A DNA stretch of 64,000 nt from Isoetes taiwanensis (Eukaryota; Streptophyta; Lycopodiopsida; Isoetales; Isoetaceae), in the NCBI GenBank assembly GCA_021234155.1, contig JAJEKV010000097.1, positions 434,001 to 498,000 of the forward strand, written 5' to 3'. Below the pieces are notes generated by a model, which was not told where the DNA came from, searched no databases, and saw nothing but the letters and a program-made list of their open reading frames with translations. Positions 1 to 12,019 of the stretch are shown piece after piece. Made by a program: the position numbers and the translations under genes. The first letter of the stretch is position 1, and each line of letters begins with the position of its first letter.

Positions 1-99
1 GACACTTTTCTCGCCAATTCACGGCATGAGAGTTAACTTGGCCAAGACGAGGGGTGCCGCCGGGTCCCATCATCCCAAGACTCCACGCCTTCCCTCATT

Positions 100-1110
100 C
101 ACTTACCGTAGTGGAGGTGGCTCGCCTTATAAGTATTTGGGCATTGAGTTTTTACTACCACACACCGGGATGCATCCATCAGTTACGGTCACCGCAGTCG
201 GAAAGCCCAGATGCAATGCAAAACAACAAATACAAGGCGTAGTTGTATGCATGGGGTCACCAGCACACTTGTTCAGTGGCCTTGGTTGAACCGGTCCTCC
301 TCTATGGGGCGTAGTGGGGGGCCGGTGATATCCCTCACCACTTGAACGATCTAGAGAGTGTACGTAAGGCCTTCTTGGCCCCGCACCGGGAGTGAAATCC
401 ACGGTCCCATATCGATCTTGCTCCGGAGACAAGCTTCCTTCCATTACAGAGGGTCGCTACCGAACGTCACATTATTTACTTCCGTAAGGTGGTGGCTATG
501 GATGAAGCCCACCTGCCTAACCTTGCTTTGGCGTTGGCGATGGGGCCCGCTGGCGACTCAAAGCCCGGCTGAAAGACAAGCAAGCCTGTGGTTCTCGCGA
601 TGGAATGTGCGGGCACACGTGATGTGGACCCAGTGCATACACCGAAGGAACGCTACGCCTTTGAAGCAAGATTTTGATGCTTGCTTCATGTCCAAGCTTT
701 GGGATGCGAGGCCCTGGCCACATGTCAAGGTGGCAAATTATCGGACGCAGGTTAATCCCATGCTCACGAGGGGCCCACACCACTACTCCGCGCACTCCAT
801 CTACCCATGAAAAGCCGCCAGGTGATTGCTTCCATTCGCGACAGTGCACACCACCTCCCGTGATTGAGACAGGGGAGATGGATTCGGCCGCCGCGGAGGA
901 CGTAGTCCGCCGGCTTTGCCAGGGCGCCATTGAGGATGAAAGTCACCTCCCTTCGTGCCCGACGACGCAACGAGCATATCCGCCCGGTGATGCTCTGCTA
1001 GTTGTGCCCCATCAGCCCCTCGTGAGATAACCCATCGAGCACGGCCTCAGAGGCTTGTTGGGATCAGACCTCCGGAGGTAATGGATACGCGGACTCGGTT
1101 ATGCCCCCCG
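100..1110 (+). mobile_element. Decayed GC-rich LINE, RT thumb to C-terminal zinc region
   Basis: This is a remnant of a non-LTR retrotransposon ORF2. Near 124-150 the forward translation gives YKYLGIEF, a typical start of the RT thumb. Near 291-310 it gives PVLLYGA, and around 880-975 a zinc-knuckle-like stretch (RLCQGAIEDESHL followed by SCP). Between them are recognisable but frame-shifted pieces such as FRKVVAMDEAHLPNLALALA. The frame changes several times and stops are present, so it is not functional. It is much more GC-rich than its surroundings and is not the same family as the LINEs inside the ATM introns. The 5' part lies beyond the left edge. The family assignment is inference from motif order. 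Confidence 0.6.
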
Positions 1111-2183
1111 TCCGGCATTAACCTCAAATTGTACTTGTGATTATGTATATAATCGGTGCAAAGATGTCAAAGATCCTTATTGCTACTAAGGTTTTTCCCG
1201 AAAACCTTCTGGCGGGGTTTTTAATCCTCGTAGTAATCGCCGCCGCTTCTCTCTCTTTGTACTTGGGTCCCATAGGCCAGTTGGTCTCCGTGGACGATAA
1301 AATCATATTATATTCTATTCTTCTCTTCCTCGAGTTCTCCCTTTACGAGCTTCTCATAAAGCTCAACCTTCTTCTCCAAAGCTGCATAGCTTGCAGAACC
1401 ATCTTCTATACTCTTAAGGTGCAATTTGTCACTGTTGAGATAAACCTAAAATTTCATGCGTATAGTAAGGGGAAAAGAGATTGAACGCACGCAATGAGAT
1501 TCAACAACAATAAATACTACTGAAGAGGAAACCTAAATTAATTGAAAGTAGTTATGATACATATTTGCGCGGTGCTCCACCCCAGAATTCTTCTTAGCAA
1601 AAATCTTCTTAAAAAATCTATTCTATTCTATTCTATTCTTGGCATGATGCTTTTCTACAGTGGGCAAAGCCACCAAAAGGGCATGTCGAAATGTGGAAAG
1701 CCACCAACGGCCTGCCTCAGAAAATACAAAGAAAACAAAATTGATCGTGCTGATGATGAACGGCATGGGTCTACTACCCAGGAATCAGAGAAGGACAAGC
1801 TGCTCTTCGGCTTCGTGGTCCGGCATGCAATCTTGAGTTCTTGGCCGAGCATATTCTTCTGAGACGGCCAGCTGCAGCATGCACTTCAGAGTCTTGCGAG
1901 GAGGTCTACAACTCTATTCGCAAAGGTCTTAGACAGTCAAATCCACAAGTTAGCAAACACTGAAGTTGAGAAGCAAGGCAGCTGCATATGGTTCTTATTT
2001 ACCTTCTGCAAACATGATGATTAGACATGCAGGTGCATCATATGGTTTTCTAGCTAGAACTGCCTACATACATGTCAATGTTTTAGTTAGAATATCTTGC
2101 ATGCTTCTCTATTTATTTTCATTCTAAGGATTGAGCTCATAATGAGTTCCCAACATGCTATCCAAGCGCAACAAAGTAATTTT
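1111..2183. other. Anonymous intergenic DNA
   Basis: I see no convincing coding signal here. There is a short pentanucleotide run (TCTAT)n near 1616-1640 and a related TTCTATTC stretch near 1310-1325. The short open frames lack recognisable motifs. Confidence 0.5.
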
Positions 2184-3060
2184 TCAAATCCGAGAGAACA
2201 GAAAGTTACATCTTGCCAGTTCTACGGCATCCAAGGGGTGGCGTTGGCTTGCTAAGAATACTTGTCTAAAAGGATTAACGAATGAAAATAACTTAGCAGG
2301 CTTCAACATTTTTCTCTGCAGCTGTGCATGGAGACATAAATTATGGAGACTTACATCAAGATCTTTATAGATGATCTCCTCGGGCGTAGGCCGGGAGGGG
2401 GGCTCCTGCGACATCCGCTGGCTCATCCACTCATACAGCTGCACATTTATCCTGGCATCCTCCTGGGTGGCTGCGTCCCGATGATCATAGCGCACCCGAG
2501 CCTCCTGCTCGTATCGAGGGTGCACCACCCCCCGTATGCCCCGGGCCGTCTCCGGAATAACCCATCCTTTGCCTGCATACTGCCCGGCCGGGGTAATGCT
2601 ATAGATCATCACTACGGGCATGGAGTACCACGTGCCACGGACATCCGGCCCCTCGTTACAACACGCCTTTGTCTCTATGGGCCGCCGTAAGCCGCATTAA
2701 AGCTCTTGCTCGCCGCTTTGGCCGACATCGCGGCGGTCGTGAGAGGTCACCGGTACGCCCTCTCCCTCATCCGTAGAGGGGATGGTAAAGTGACGCCATT
2801 CCCAGGGCCACCCACGTTCCCTCCGGCCACCACATATCTACGCGGATATAATGTTATGGTGCCCAATGGCCCCATCCTTAGTCGGATTCCCGCCACGCAT
2901 CGGCCGGACCGTGAAGGTTTGTCCGGCCGTATGGGGACATCCGGGTGCATCACCGGTACCAACAAGGGGCGGACTATGTATGCCACGGGCATTTTAAGGG
3001 GGCCCGGGCCGCTGATAGTTGACCATATACCTCGATACTCTGGTTGGCTTTCATAATCAC
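2184..3060. other. GC-rich anonymous block, possible old retroelement
   Basis: This GC-rich stretch differs sharply in base composition from both flanks. On the - strand, 2370-2621 encodes a protein-like stretch (QLYEWMSQRMSQEPP near 2400-2445) that could be part of a retroelement capsid region, but no diagnostic motif is visible. On the + strand there are only overlapping short frames. I do not assign a family. Confidence 0.3.
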
Positions 3061-3416
3061 ACAAGGCTAGCCTACCAACCATACTAGTACAAAGGAAAAA
3101 CCCTAATGACAACAATGCAAGTTATCTAATGGGGGTCTGAGGGTACTTACCAGAAAGTGATGTATCCAATCAGTCCCCTACCGTCCGCGGCCGACGAATC
3201 CGGAGCTCACTCTCATCCATCCCTATCGGGCGACTCTCCTGCGTAAGATCTCTGCCCCATCGGTCACCTGTCGCCATGTTGCAATGCCTGCACATTATGT
3301 ATCGGGTCAGCAAAACATCGCTAACCAGAGTTACAACTGGTTGAACAGAAAACGGAAATATCATGCACCTGGTGATGCTACAAGGGTGGAAGGTGCTGAA
3401 GAAACGTGGAAGAACT

Positions 3417-3705
3417 GAAATTCGCTTATAAGCAGGAAAGAACTCGAATTCGCTTGCATAGACTTGTGAAATTCGCTTAAGCGAATTTGGGAAATTCGCT
3501 TACCCAAATTTGGGAAATTCGCTTACCCAAATTGGTTAAGGTTTAATTTCGGGTCAAATCGAGCCTCGGTATTGCCGCCGTCTGCTACCGTCCGATCCGT
3601 GACACCTCGGTCCACCCGTGACGCCTTGGCCCGTGCCGGCAACAGTTTTCCGGCATGAAATTCGCTTAAGCGATTTTCAATGCCAAATTCGCTTATGCGA
3701 ATTCG
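3417..3705. repeat. Cluster of GAAATTCGCTTA motifs, partly palindromic
   Basis: The core AATTCGCTT occurs at least seven times: near 3417, 3446, 3468, 3491, 3514, 3657 and 3684. Two copies extend into the near-perfect palindrome AAATTCGCTTAAGCGAATTT or a close variant (3468-3488 and 3657-3677), and a third (3684-3700) has a central T. Copies at 3491 and 3514 form a 23-base direct repeat. The cluster ends about 140 bases before the REXO4 start codon. Confidence 0.85.
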
Positions 3706-3822
3706 CCTGCGGCACGCCCCCCTTTCGGGAGCCAAAAAAAAGGCCGCGGAGGGCTAGAGTGCGATTCAAGGCATACGCTTTTTCGTATCACAATTGTAGA
3801 CCCAGTAATTTTTAAAAACTCG

Positions 3823-3902
3823 AACCCTAAAGCATACAAAGGAGGAATGAAGCGCAAACGAGAGGCAGCTGGAGCTCAAGCTTCATCAACCTTAAACCCT
3901 AA
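3823..3902 (+). promoter_or_regulatory. Telo-box-like motifs flanking the REXO4 start
   Basis: AACCCTAAA occurs at 3823-3831, sixteen bases before the start codon, and a perfect AAACCCTAA at 3894-3902 inside the first coding exon. Plant telo-boxes are known to be frequent near the start of ribosome-biogenesis and translation genes, which fits a REXO4-type product. Whether these copies act is not shown. Confidence 0.4.
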
Positions 3903-5618
3903 TTGGGCTGCCTTGCAATCAGTAGGTCCGGTCATTTCCTTTGTTAATCATAGACTTTAGCAATAACAAATGGTGTTTGCTGCTTAGAAACTATTCAAAC
4001 ATCATGCGTCTGCCCGTGGAAAAGAAAAAGAATCAGAGGATTCAGGCGAGTACCATTTCCATGCTTTTCTTTATTTTTTGAGCACAGACAGATTTTTCCA
4101 ACGGAGCATTGTAAATATGTGCAGAGAATGGGTCACTCAAGTTGTCAGCCCAGCTGCTACCAAGGAAAGCAGACTGCAGGTATGTTTGAATTAGATCATT
4201 GTACGCTTGCATGAATTGCCCCTCATTTTAAGTGAGATGGAGCAAAAAGTTAATTACCTTTTGCAAATATGTAGCATCACGACTGTGCTGGCAATTGATT
4301 GTGAGATGGTTGGAGTTGGTTCCGATGGGAGGAAAAACATGCTTGCAAGAGTTAGCCTTGTAAGTATGAGTTCGCAAAACTCTATCTTTGACTTTCATAT
4401 CGAGCTTGTAAGTGTATCTCATTTAACAGGTCAATGTACATGGGACAGCAGTTTATGACAAGTATGTGAAACCTGTGGAATTTGTCACAGACTTCCGCAC
4501 TAGGATCACTGGCGTATCTATGCGAGATTTAAGAAAAGGCAAGCCCGAGAAAGTATTGAATATGTTAATATGTTCCCATAGAATCGATCACTTAATGATC
4601 ATTATCCACTGGAAAGATAATGTTAATCTCAGATCTATCATTGTAGGAGCTTGGATTGTTTCATTGTATGTCTTATGAACTCTTTTTATCTTGTTGTATA
4701 TCAGGACAAGAGTTTTCCATTGTACAAAAAGAGGTTGGGGAGCTTTTGAACGGTCACATTTTAGTTGGACATGCTGTTCGCCATGACCTGAAGGTTGTCA
4801 CTGATCTCTCTCTAGACTGATAAGATACAATGCGAGTTACTTACATCCTCTATTCTGATCTTTTATAATTTGGAGTCTCCATCTGAGACATTTGACTTCA
4901 TAATAGCTTCTTGGAAGTCATTTCAAGTTTTGTTAGTGCGGTGTATTTGTTCAACAGTTTTTATCTTATTTTGAAGGATGAATAAGATCACCCACTTAAA
5001 CTATTTTCAAGGATGCAATTTAACCACAATACATTCCGCATAGACACCTGACATGATTGAAGAGCTCAATTTTGAAGGTGCTTCTACTTAGTCATCCAAA
5101 GAAGGATATAAGAGACACATCACTTTATAGACCCTTGCGAAGGTAAGCAACTCAAAAGTAGTCTGCTTTTTCTTTTTTACAACTGTTATTGACTTCTAAT
5201 TATTCACTAGTGATCTTGGACGTCCAAAATCACTGCGTCACTTGGCTTCCGAATTCCTTGGCGTCAATATTCAAGATGGCGTGCATTGTCCGGTAAACTA
5301 CTTTGGTTCCTTGCTCTTTTAGGTCCTTTAACTAGATTCCCACTTTGATATCCTTCAAAATTAGCAGGATTGCCCAGAATGTAGAATTGTGCTCAATCGA
5401 AAAATACCAGAGGGTTAAGTGGTTGCAGCCTATATTTTATTTGAATTTTGTTTCAAAGCCACTGTTGATCCACTATATCTTATATTGTGCCATCTGTGTA
5501 GGTTGAGGATGCACGTGCTGCCATGTACTTGTATCTCAAATTTAGAGAGGAGTGGGAGAAGAGTTTAATGGTTACGAATAGAAGCTATGCTGGCTACAAG
5601 TTAGTTGCAAAGAAATGA
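3847..5618 (+). CDS. REXO4: REXO4-like DEDDh RNA exonuclease, nine exons
   Basis: Exons that I join in frame are 3847-3921, 3988-4045, 4125-4179, 4275-4359, 4430-4538, 4705-4793, 5078-5142, 5211-5292 and 5502-5618 (TGA). They encode 244 residues. The DEDDh exonuclease signature is complete: D71 and E73 in AIDCEMVGVG, D155 in VGHAVRHDLK, H204 in GVHCP and D209 in VEDARAAM. The family (yeast Rex4, human REXO4/XPMC2) trims RNA 3' ends and acts in nucleolar rRNA processing. The basic start MKRKRE is compatible with nuclear or nucleolar targeting. The protein is short for the family because the N-terminal extension is small. Two introns appear to use GC donors (4046-4047 with context CAG/GCGAGT, and 4539-4540 with AAG/GCAAGC); the phases only fit with these donors. 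Exons 1-3 are the least conserved and least certain. The gene stands alone, with repeats on both sides. Confidence 0.9.
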
Positions 5619-8600
5619 TGTTCCGCGTAATTTATTTCGTCACTGTTTCAAATTGTGGAACTTGCATTCTCTTGGCAATTACGAAAATTAGTATAGTTAG
5701 GAGCCTCCGAGCGGAATTAAATTCTTATCCAAGGCTACGTTTGGCTTGCAAGGAAGAAAAAGAATTGTGTCCATCCTATCTTTTGCAAGCGTGAAGTGTG
5801 GATACAGAATGTATGGAATCTGCCTATAATACTTGCTGTGCAATAATTTAACCCGCTGCCAATAGTGACGCATGTTTCTTCATTTTTCCACGTCTAAAAT
5901 CGTGAGTGATATGAGCAGTGATAAGGTCGAAGATTTCGAGCCCCATGATGTATTGATTCATGAAGTATTGAAGCCAACTGCTGACTCATTATTAAGAAAT
6001 TTTTAATAACTACAAACAAAATTAACAATGCAGTGTAACTTTCTGGTTTTTAAAAATAAACAAAAAAAATTCCAAAATGTTGACATTTAGAACCCGAATT
6101 TATTTTCTTGGAACCGGAGTCTATTTTCCAGCGAAACGTTTCTTGCCATGGCGTTTTTGACCTTTTGAGCTTTGTCCCAGAAGATTGGCTTGTTGTCGGC
6201 CCTTCTCAAGCTAGCAGCTTCATTTCTTGCACCCAGCCTCCCAAATCTTTGTTTGTTCTTCTTTTTTATCTCTGGATGTCTTAGACATCTCGGGCTCTTT
6301 TCTCGATCATGATTTGTTTCTACGATTTCTAGCGATGTCTGAAATATTTATATGGCAATCCAGGTCCAGCAACGCAGGTTGACCATGGGAAAGCACCCTT
6401 AGTTGAGGATAAGTGATGGCACCACTTACAGCTCAGAAGCACTTACAATAAGAGTGAAGAATGATTTTTTTACAACCCAAGAAAGATGATGAGAGGGATA
6501 ACACCTTGGAAGAGGGTGTTATGCCCTATTATAACAAACTAGGGCCGGAGACCCGAGTTTGTTATAATAAGGCATAACACCCGAGTTGTAGGGTGTTATC
6601 CACCTTAACAAACTGGCCCCAGAGTTTTATGGTGGTTTTGTGGTGCTTTTATGATGGTTTCCATAACATGCTAGGCATAACAAACTAGGTGTTTATGCAC
6701 TTTTCATTGTGCTATTGGTGGGTAACCAATGGTTGAGATTTGAGGGCTAGGTTGTTAAGGAATGCTGACGGTACAGAAACCTAATGTGTTTGAGGCCAAA
6801 ATTTGGAAGATTAAGACTAGCTTTCCCTTGGGTTTAAAAGCTTCCCATCATATGGGCTTCAAATGTCATATTTTTTCGCTTAATTCCGCCTGGTACATGG
6901 AATGGCAGAATTGCATATGCAGTTTTCTTCATACGCAGTTTCCTTGCCCAATTCAAGCTCATGAAACATTATGCTGAACCTGACACTTCTTCAATGTTTT
7001 CGAGGTATTGGCATTGGAAGAACATCTCTCTTAAAGAAAATTCCAAGAAGGTACAAATTCAACTTGGAAAAATCTTGGAGTTGGGAATATCTTTAGGTAG
7101 GAATTTTGATTCCAATTTGCCAGCGCTAAATTCTTATAATGTAATTCTTTCTATTGAGGGCAGAGAAAACCATAATACCATGAGAAAAATGATTTAAGAT
7201 GGGAAGTTTTTGTTGTTATTTTGAAGGCCTATAAGGTTTTGCAATTCATCCCGAGGAAGTGATTATTTTAGGTGCCAAGTTACCATAGCTAAACGAACTA
7301 TGTCATCAAGCATTGCTTGATAATACATCTATACATATAAATTTCCTATTAAATCAAGCTGATACATTTGGATTCAACCCTCAAATGTGCACAAAGCGTT
7401 GGCGAAACTAGCGTAAGTTCTTGCATTTATGTATACATCTCCTTAATTTGATGCAAGGTGTTGAAGCAAATCATTTTCTAGTTTCGAAGACTTAGTTCAT
7501 GGGTATGCTAGGATTTATGTTTTCTTATGAATATGTTGGATAGAACCAATGTATGCCAGTGAGGTGATTTGATTCTTTTGAAATTGAAGAAATTTTGCAC
7601 CCACATTTGAAAGATAATCCATAGATGTCGTTGATACAAAATAATCATTAGAAAAGTCCCTTTACAAGCACTTCTAAGAGTTGATAAAGAATTTATAGCT
7701 CCTTGAGAGATTTTGTTATGGGACATAGTTGCAATGCAGATCAAGTTATGATTTAGCACACTAATCCTTCTGAGTCCTGTCATCAAGTTTCGATCTAGCA
7801 CACTGATCCTTTTGAATGCTATCACAGGGGATTTTTGAACATAAGTGCAACACAACAGTGAACAGAAATTGGTAAAAAATAAGAGAGAGAAAAAATCACC
7901 TCTGATCCGCCTCAATAGGCTTGGTGTATGGCTACAATGATTTGGACTCTACCATGCCAAATGACTTTCGAAGATGCACCCATAATATTGCAAAATTGAC
8001 ATGACACTATGATTCGGGCAAAGGTTGGCTGACAAAGATTTGATTTGATTTTTTATTTTTATTTTTGCTTGCAACTTCTTTCTCAAGGTCCAAAATTGGT
8101 CGTTTCTGTTACATTGTGCTTTTCTAATTTGGTCTGAGGATGATGGTCGCTCTTTAGAGGCGCATATCATTTTCATGGCAGCACGGTGGGAGGAGCATCA
8201 GGCAGAGTAATAGAACCTCTATTTTGCACTATGTGGCACAAATTCAGTCTTGATGGACTTGATTTCATCCATTGGCAAGTAGAGCTTCCGATACATAATG
8301 GATCAAATTGGCCAGTTGATCTATTGTTCTTTGGTTTTAGAAATATTGTGTCGCTTTAGGTGGTTGATGTATAATAATCAGGTTTAGAAGCTATGAGAAT
8401 TGATCTAGAATGCAGTTGCAGCACTGCTTGCACAATTCTTTTGTGAGGCAACTGGAAAGCAAAGTTGTTCTACCTTCTATGACAGAGCTTGTATGTAGAG
8501 ATTGTTTGTGAAGCTTCTTTTGAGGCCATTTTTGAATCATAAAGTTCGTGTAACAGCTTGTGTATGAAAGTTGTTTGTGAAATTTGTATATGCTTTGGTT

Positions 8601-8990
8601 TGTGGTTTCTTTATTCCCATGTATTAATATGTGTATAAATACATATAAAGGGAGTGTTTTCTTCTACATAGGTGTGAGGTGTAGTATTTCTAGTGTTATC
8701 TTCTGATCCAATGATCCCAAAGTGTGCAATAAGGAGTATGAAACTTGGAACCACTTGCTGAAAATAGAATCTGTGCTGATAGCCTACTGGCCCATGCCGC
8801 GATGGACGCGGATGGGATCATGCTGTGAAGGTCATGGCCTAGGACTTGGTCACTTCTTGCTGACTTCTTTAACGTGCTCAATTCTCCCTCTGGATCTAAA
8901 TATGTAGTAAAATAACAGGGGGTTCCAGGGGGATTTGATATGGATGTAAAAATAACAATTGTTATAAAGAAAAACATAGATTCAAGATAA
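5619..8990. other. Intergenic DNA with one foldback hairpin
   Basis: Apart from the hairpin at 6494-6601 described separately, I see no gene, RNA gene or clear transposon here. Open frames at 6762-7197 (+) and 7508-8176 (-) have no motifs and AT-biased composition. I regard them as chance frames or very old repeat remains. Confidence 0.5.
6494..6601. repeat. Nested foldback hairpin
   Basis: Arms 6514-6540 and 6556-6582 are reverse complements over 27 bases with one mismatch, around a 15-base loop. An outer pair, GGATAACACC near 6494 and GGTGTTATCC near 6592, extends the structure. The motif TAACAAACTAG and related pieces recur just downstream (to about 6690), as in a decayed MITE or foldback element. 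Confidence 0.75.
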
Positions 8991-8997
8991 AAAATAA

Positions 8998-9085
8998 TTG
9001 CATTAGCTCACTGGGTATATTGGTTAAACAAGTCTTACTTAGGACATTGAATTATTTTGGTCGAGGTTCGAGCTCCCGTATTTCA
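8998..9085 (+). repeat. tRNA-derived SINE-like sequence
   Basis: TAGCTCACTGGG at 9004-9015 fits a Pol III A box and GGTTCGAGCTCC at 9065-9076 fits a B box. Their spacing (about 50 bases) is a little long for a plain tRNA but is seen in tRNAs with a long variable arm and in SINE heads. No clean cloverleaf can be drawn, so I do not call a tRNA gene. A partial repeat of the downstream sequence (CGTATTTCATATT) follows at 9076-9165. Confidence 0.5.
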
Positions 9086-9489
9086 TATTCTAAAAACTTA
9101 GGCAAAGTCGTATAGAGGTTCGATATTCCCTCAAAACCTTAGGTGAAATCGTATTTCATATTTTAAAATCATAGGCGCCTCCAACATAAATGGCTATAAG
9201 CGAAATGAGGGGTGCCCAGAGGCCCCAACGTATGATTTTGGTCGTAGGATCGACGAATCTGACGACTGTGGTAGTCCAGGATGCACCTCGTTTTGCTTAT
9301 GGGGAACATTCTTGATCTGTTCTATAGAGTTTTTCCTAGAGAAGGTTGTTGACATTTTCATAAGGTTGAGTATGTACTTGAATTTTGAACAGCTATATTG
9401 GGTATTTCAAGGTCTAAAGTTACTACTTGTATACGCTCGATATTCTAGAATTAGGGCAATATCATAGTGTTTACTATTTTTTGGGACCT

Positions 9490-11310
9490 TCAGTGCGATG
9501 GACTAGACGACATCCTCTAATGAGATGTTATAGCCTAGGAGAAATGGCTGAGATGGCCATGTGGCCAAAAAATGCCGAGGTCGTATGATAGTACAGCTAA
9601 GGCATTTCTTGACCACATTGCCAATGAGGCCATTTCGTATGGGTGTCTCATCAGAGGACATTATTAGCATTAAAGTTCAAGGCCGAGCCATTTTTGCTCA
9701 TGCGTGCGAAATTAGGAAAAATCTCTCAATTGAATGTTGCAACCATCAAATCCTTTCGTCAGTTGAAAACTAGATTCTACCATGCTTTAGCTCAAAAGCC
9801 CCATGTGATTTCGCTTGATTTGTTATAAATTTTTTCAATCTAACACTGCTGCTGTAAAGCAGCTCCTCTTCTGATTGCTTAATCTGGAACTCTAATCATG
9901 CTTCTATTATGCTCAGGCCAGAGATCCGACCTACTTACTGACCAAAGCCCTATTGAATTCATCTCTGAATCCACTTCAAAATGTCTGATCTTGCTCTTGC
10001 AAGGAAAAGAATAACAAAAGAAAAAAGAACAAAAGAACAAAAACTGCAGCAACGAAAGAACTGTAATCAAGAACAAAAAACTCCGATCAAGAACTGTGAG
10101 GCAACAAAAGTACTGTGATCAAGAAGCACCGCGGCAAGAAGCGACCGCCGACCTGCAACAACAAAAACTGCCGACCTTTCTATGTTGATCCTTGCTAGCA
10201 TGTGTTATCACCATAACATCCTTGTTATGACCATAACAGATGCTACTGGATAAAGCACTTTTGCAATGTGTGGCTGAGATTCTCTCCGGGAGTGAAATGA
10301 TGAAGACTCGAACATTAACAACTAGATAACGTCTTCTGATAAGGCATTATGGCTCAGGAAAATGGTCAAGGTGGTCATGTGGCTAAGAAATGCCGAGGTC
10401 GTATGGCAGTATGGCCGAGATATTTCATGGCCATGTTGCCACCGAGACCATTTCATATGGGCCATAATGCCTCATCAGAGGACGTTATCAACCTTAACAT
10501 TCTAAGCCGAGTTCTTTAGCTCTTCCATGTAAAATTGGGCAAAATCTCTTGATTGAATGCTACAGCAATCAAATCCTTCCATCATGCTGCTCCACCAGGG
10601 TTGAAAACTAGATTCTACCCCGATTTGCTCAAAAGCCCCATGTGATTTCACTTGATTTATTAAAATTTTTCCTAATAGCACTGTCGTGGTAAAACAACTC
10701 CTCTTCTGATTGCTCATAAGACTGATCTGGAGCTTTAATCATGCTTCTGTTATGCTCAGGCTATAGATTCGACTTGCTTACTGACCAAAACCCCATCGGA
10801 TCCATTTCAAAAGGTCTGATTTTGATCTTGCTAGGGAAAGGACAACAACATGATAAAGGAACAAAATTTGCGGCAACAAAAGAACTGCGATAAAAAACAA
10901 AAGAACTCCGATCAAGAACTGTGAAGCAATAAAAAATTGCGATCAAGAAGCACCACAACAAGAAGCAATTGCCGACCTGCAGCAACAAAAAAGATGCCGG
11001 CCTTCCTGTGTTGATCCTTGCTGGCATGTGTTATGACAATAAGATCCTTGTTATGGCCACCATAACAGAGCAACACAGGAATGCTAGGTTAAAGCACTCG
11101 TGCAATGTGTGGCTAACATTCTGTCCTGGAGTAAAATGATGAGGACCAGGACATTACGGGCTAGATAACATCCTCTAATGGGGTGTTATAGGAAGAAATG
11201 CGAGGTGGCAACGTGGGCAGAAAATGACGAGGCCATACAACATTTCTTGGCCACGTTGCCACCTCGGTCATTCGTATTGGCCATAACGCCTCATCAGGAG
11301 ACGAATCAGC
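9490..11310. repeat. Tandem array, period about 820-835, each unit with a foldback module
   Basis: Sequence from about 9490 is repeated from about 10318 and again, truncated, from about 11160. A shared marker (CCGAGGTCGTATG) sits at 9575 and 10393, and its relative at 11227. Each unit begins with a long inverted repeat. In unit 2, 10325-10353 pairs with 10461-10489 (29 bases, two mismatches). In unit 3, 11201-11216 pairs perfectly with 11251-11266. In unit 1, arms of about 31 bases surround 9575-9610. The rest of units 1 and 2 is similar non-coding DNA. This looks like a foldback or MITE-type element caught in tandem duplication. Confidence 0.8.
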
Positions 11311-11332
11311 CTTAGCATTCTGGGCCTCCATA

Positions 11333-11353
11333 TCTCTCTCTCTCTCTCTCTCC
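11333..11353. repeat. (TC)n microsatellite
   Basis: A run of TC dinucleotides lies immediately after the third foldback module of the tandem array. Confidence 0.9.
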
Positions 11354-12019
11354 CTCCTTTAATTCTGGAGTGCTATTTGCAAATGCCAAACCGAGTTTCT
11401 TGTGCTGGTTTACGCAGATAGAGATGAAAGGATTGCTTGTCCGATTCAAATGTTTCTTCCAAAGAGAAACTAGTTTTTGCTTGCAGATCTGAAACTATGT
11501 TTTGCTTGGCCTATTAAATTTGTTCTTTAATTATATTGTGAGAATGAGAAAAACTGCCAGAGCAATTAGCAGAGGCATTGCTCTTGATGAGGTTGGGCCT
11601 TCTAGACCAAGGAAAAAGGGAAATCCATGCTCTATCAATGTAGTGATGGAAAATGACTGGATGTCTTTACTCTTTATAGATGGGTAACTTGTGGCCTTTT
11701 GAAGTACCTACCTTGTTGTGAGATGGTTTTTTGGTATGGACAATTTTGTGGTGCTGGTGAGGTACCAGCACCATTGTTTTTGTGTGCTCGTTTTGCTTGA
11801 TTGATGCTAATGAGACGATGACATCCAACACCTAACTCGTTCGTGTTTCTTTCATATGTAGATGAGACTAGAAATGTGTGCTCGACGATGCCAGGCATTA
11901 GTCGTGGACGTGTAGGATGAGCAGAGCGTTTACGTGAATGAGTAGATATCAACTCTTTTACAGGGAATGTAATCGTGCACATAGATGTATTGGATTGCCA
12001 AGTGTAAAGGGCTGCAAAT

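Noticed and set aside
9004-9076. tRNA gene
   Set aside because: A and B boxes are present, but acceptor and anticodon stems do not pair. A SINE-like origin fits better.
9490-11310. CRISPR-like array
   Set aside because: The repeat unit is about 825 bases with only three units in a plant nuclear context. It is a tandem duplication of foldback modules.
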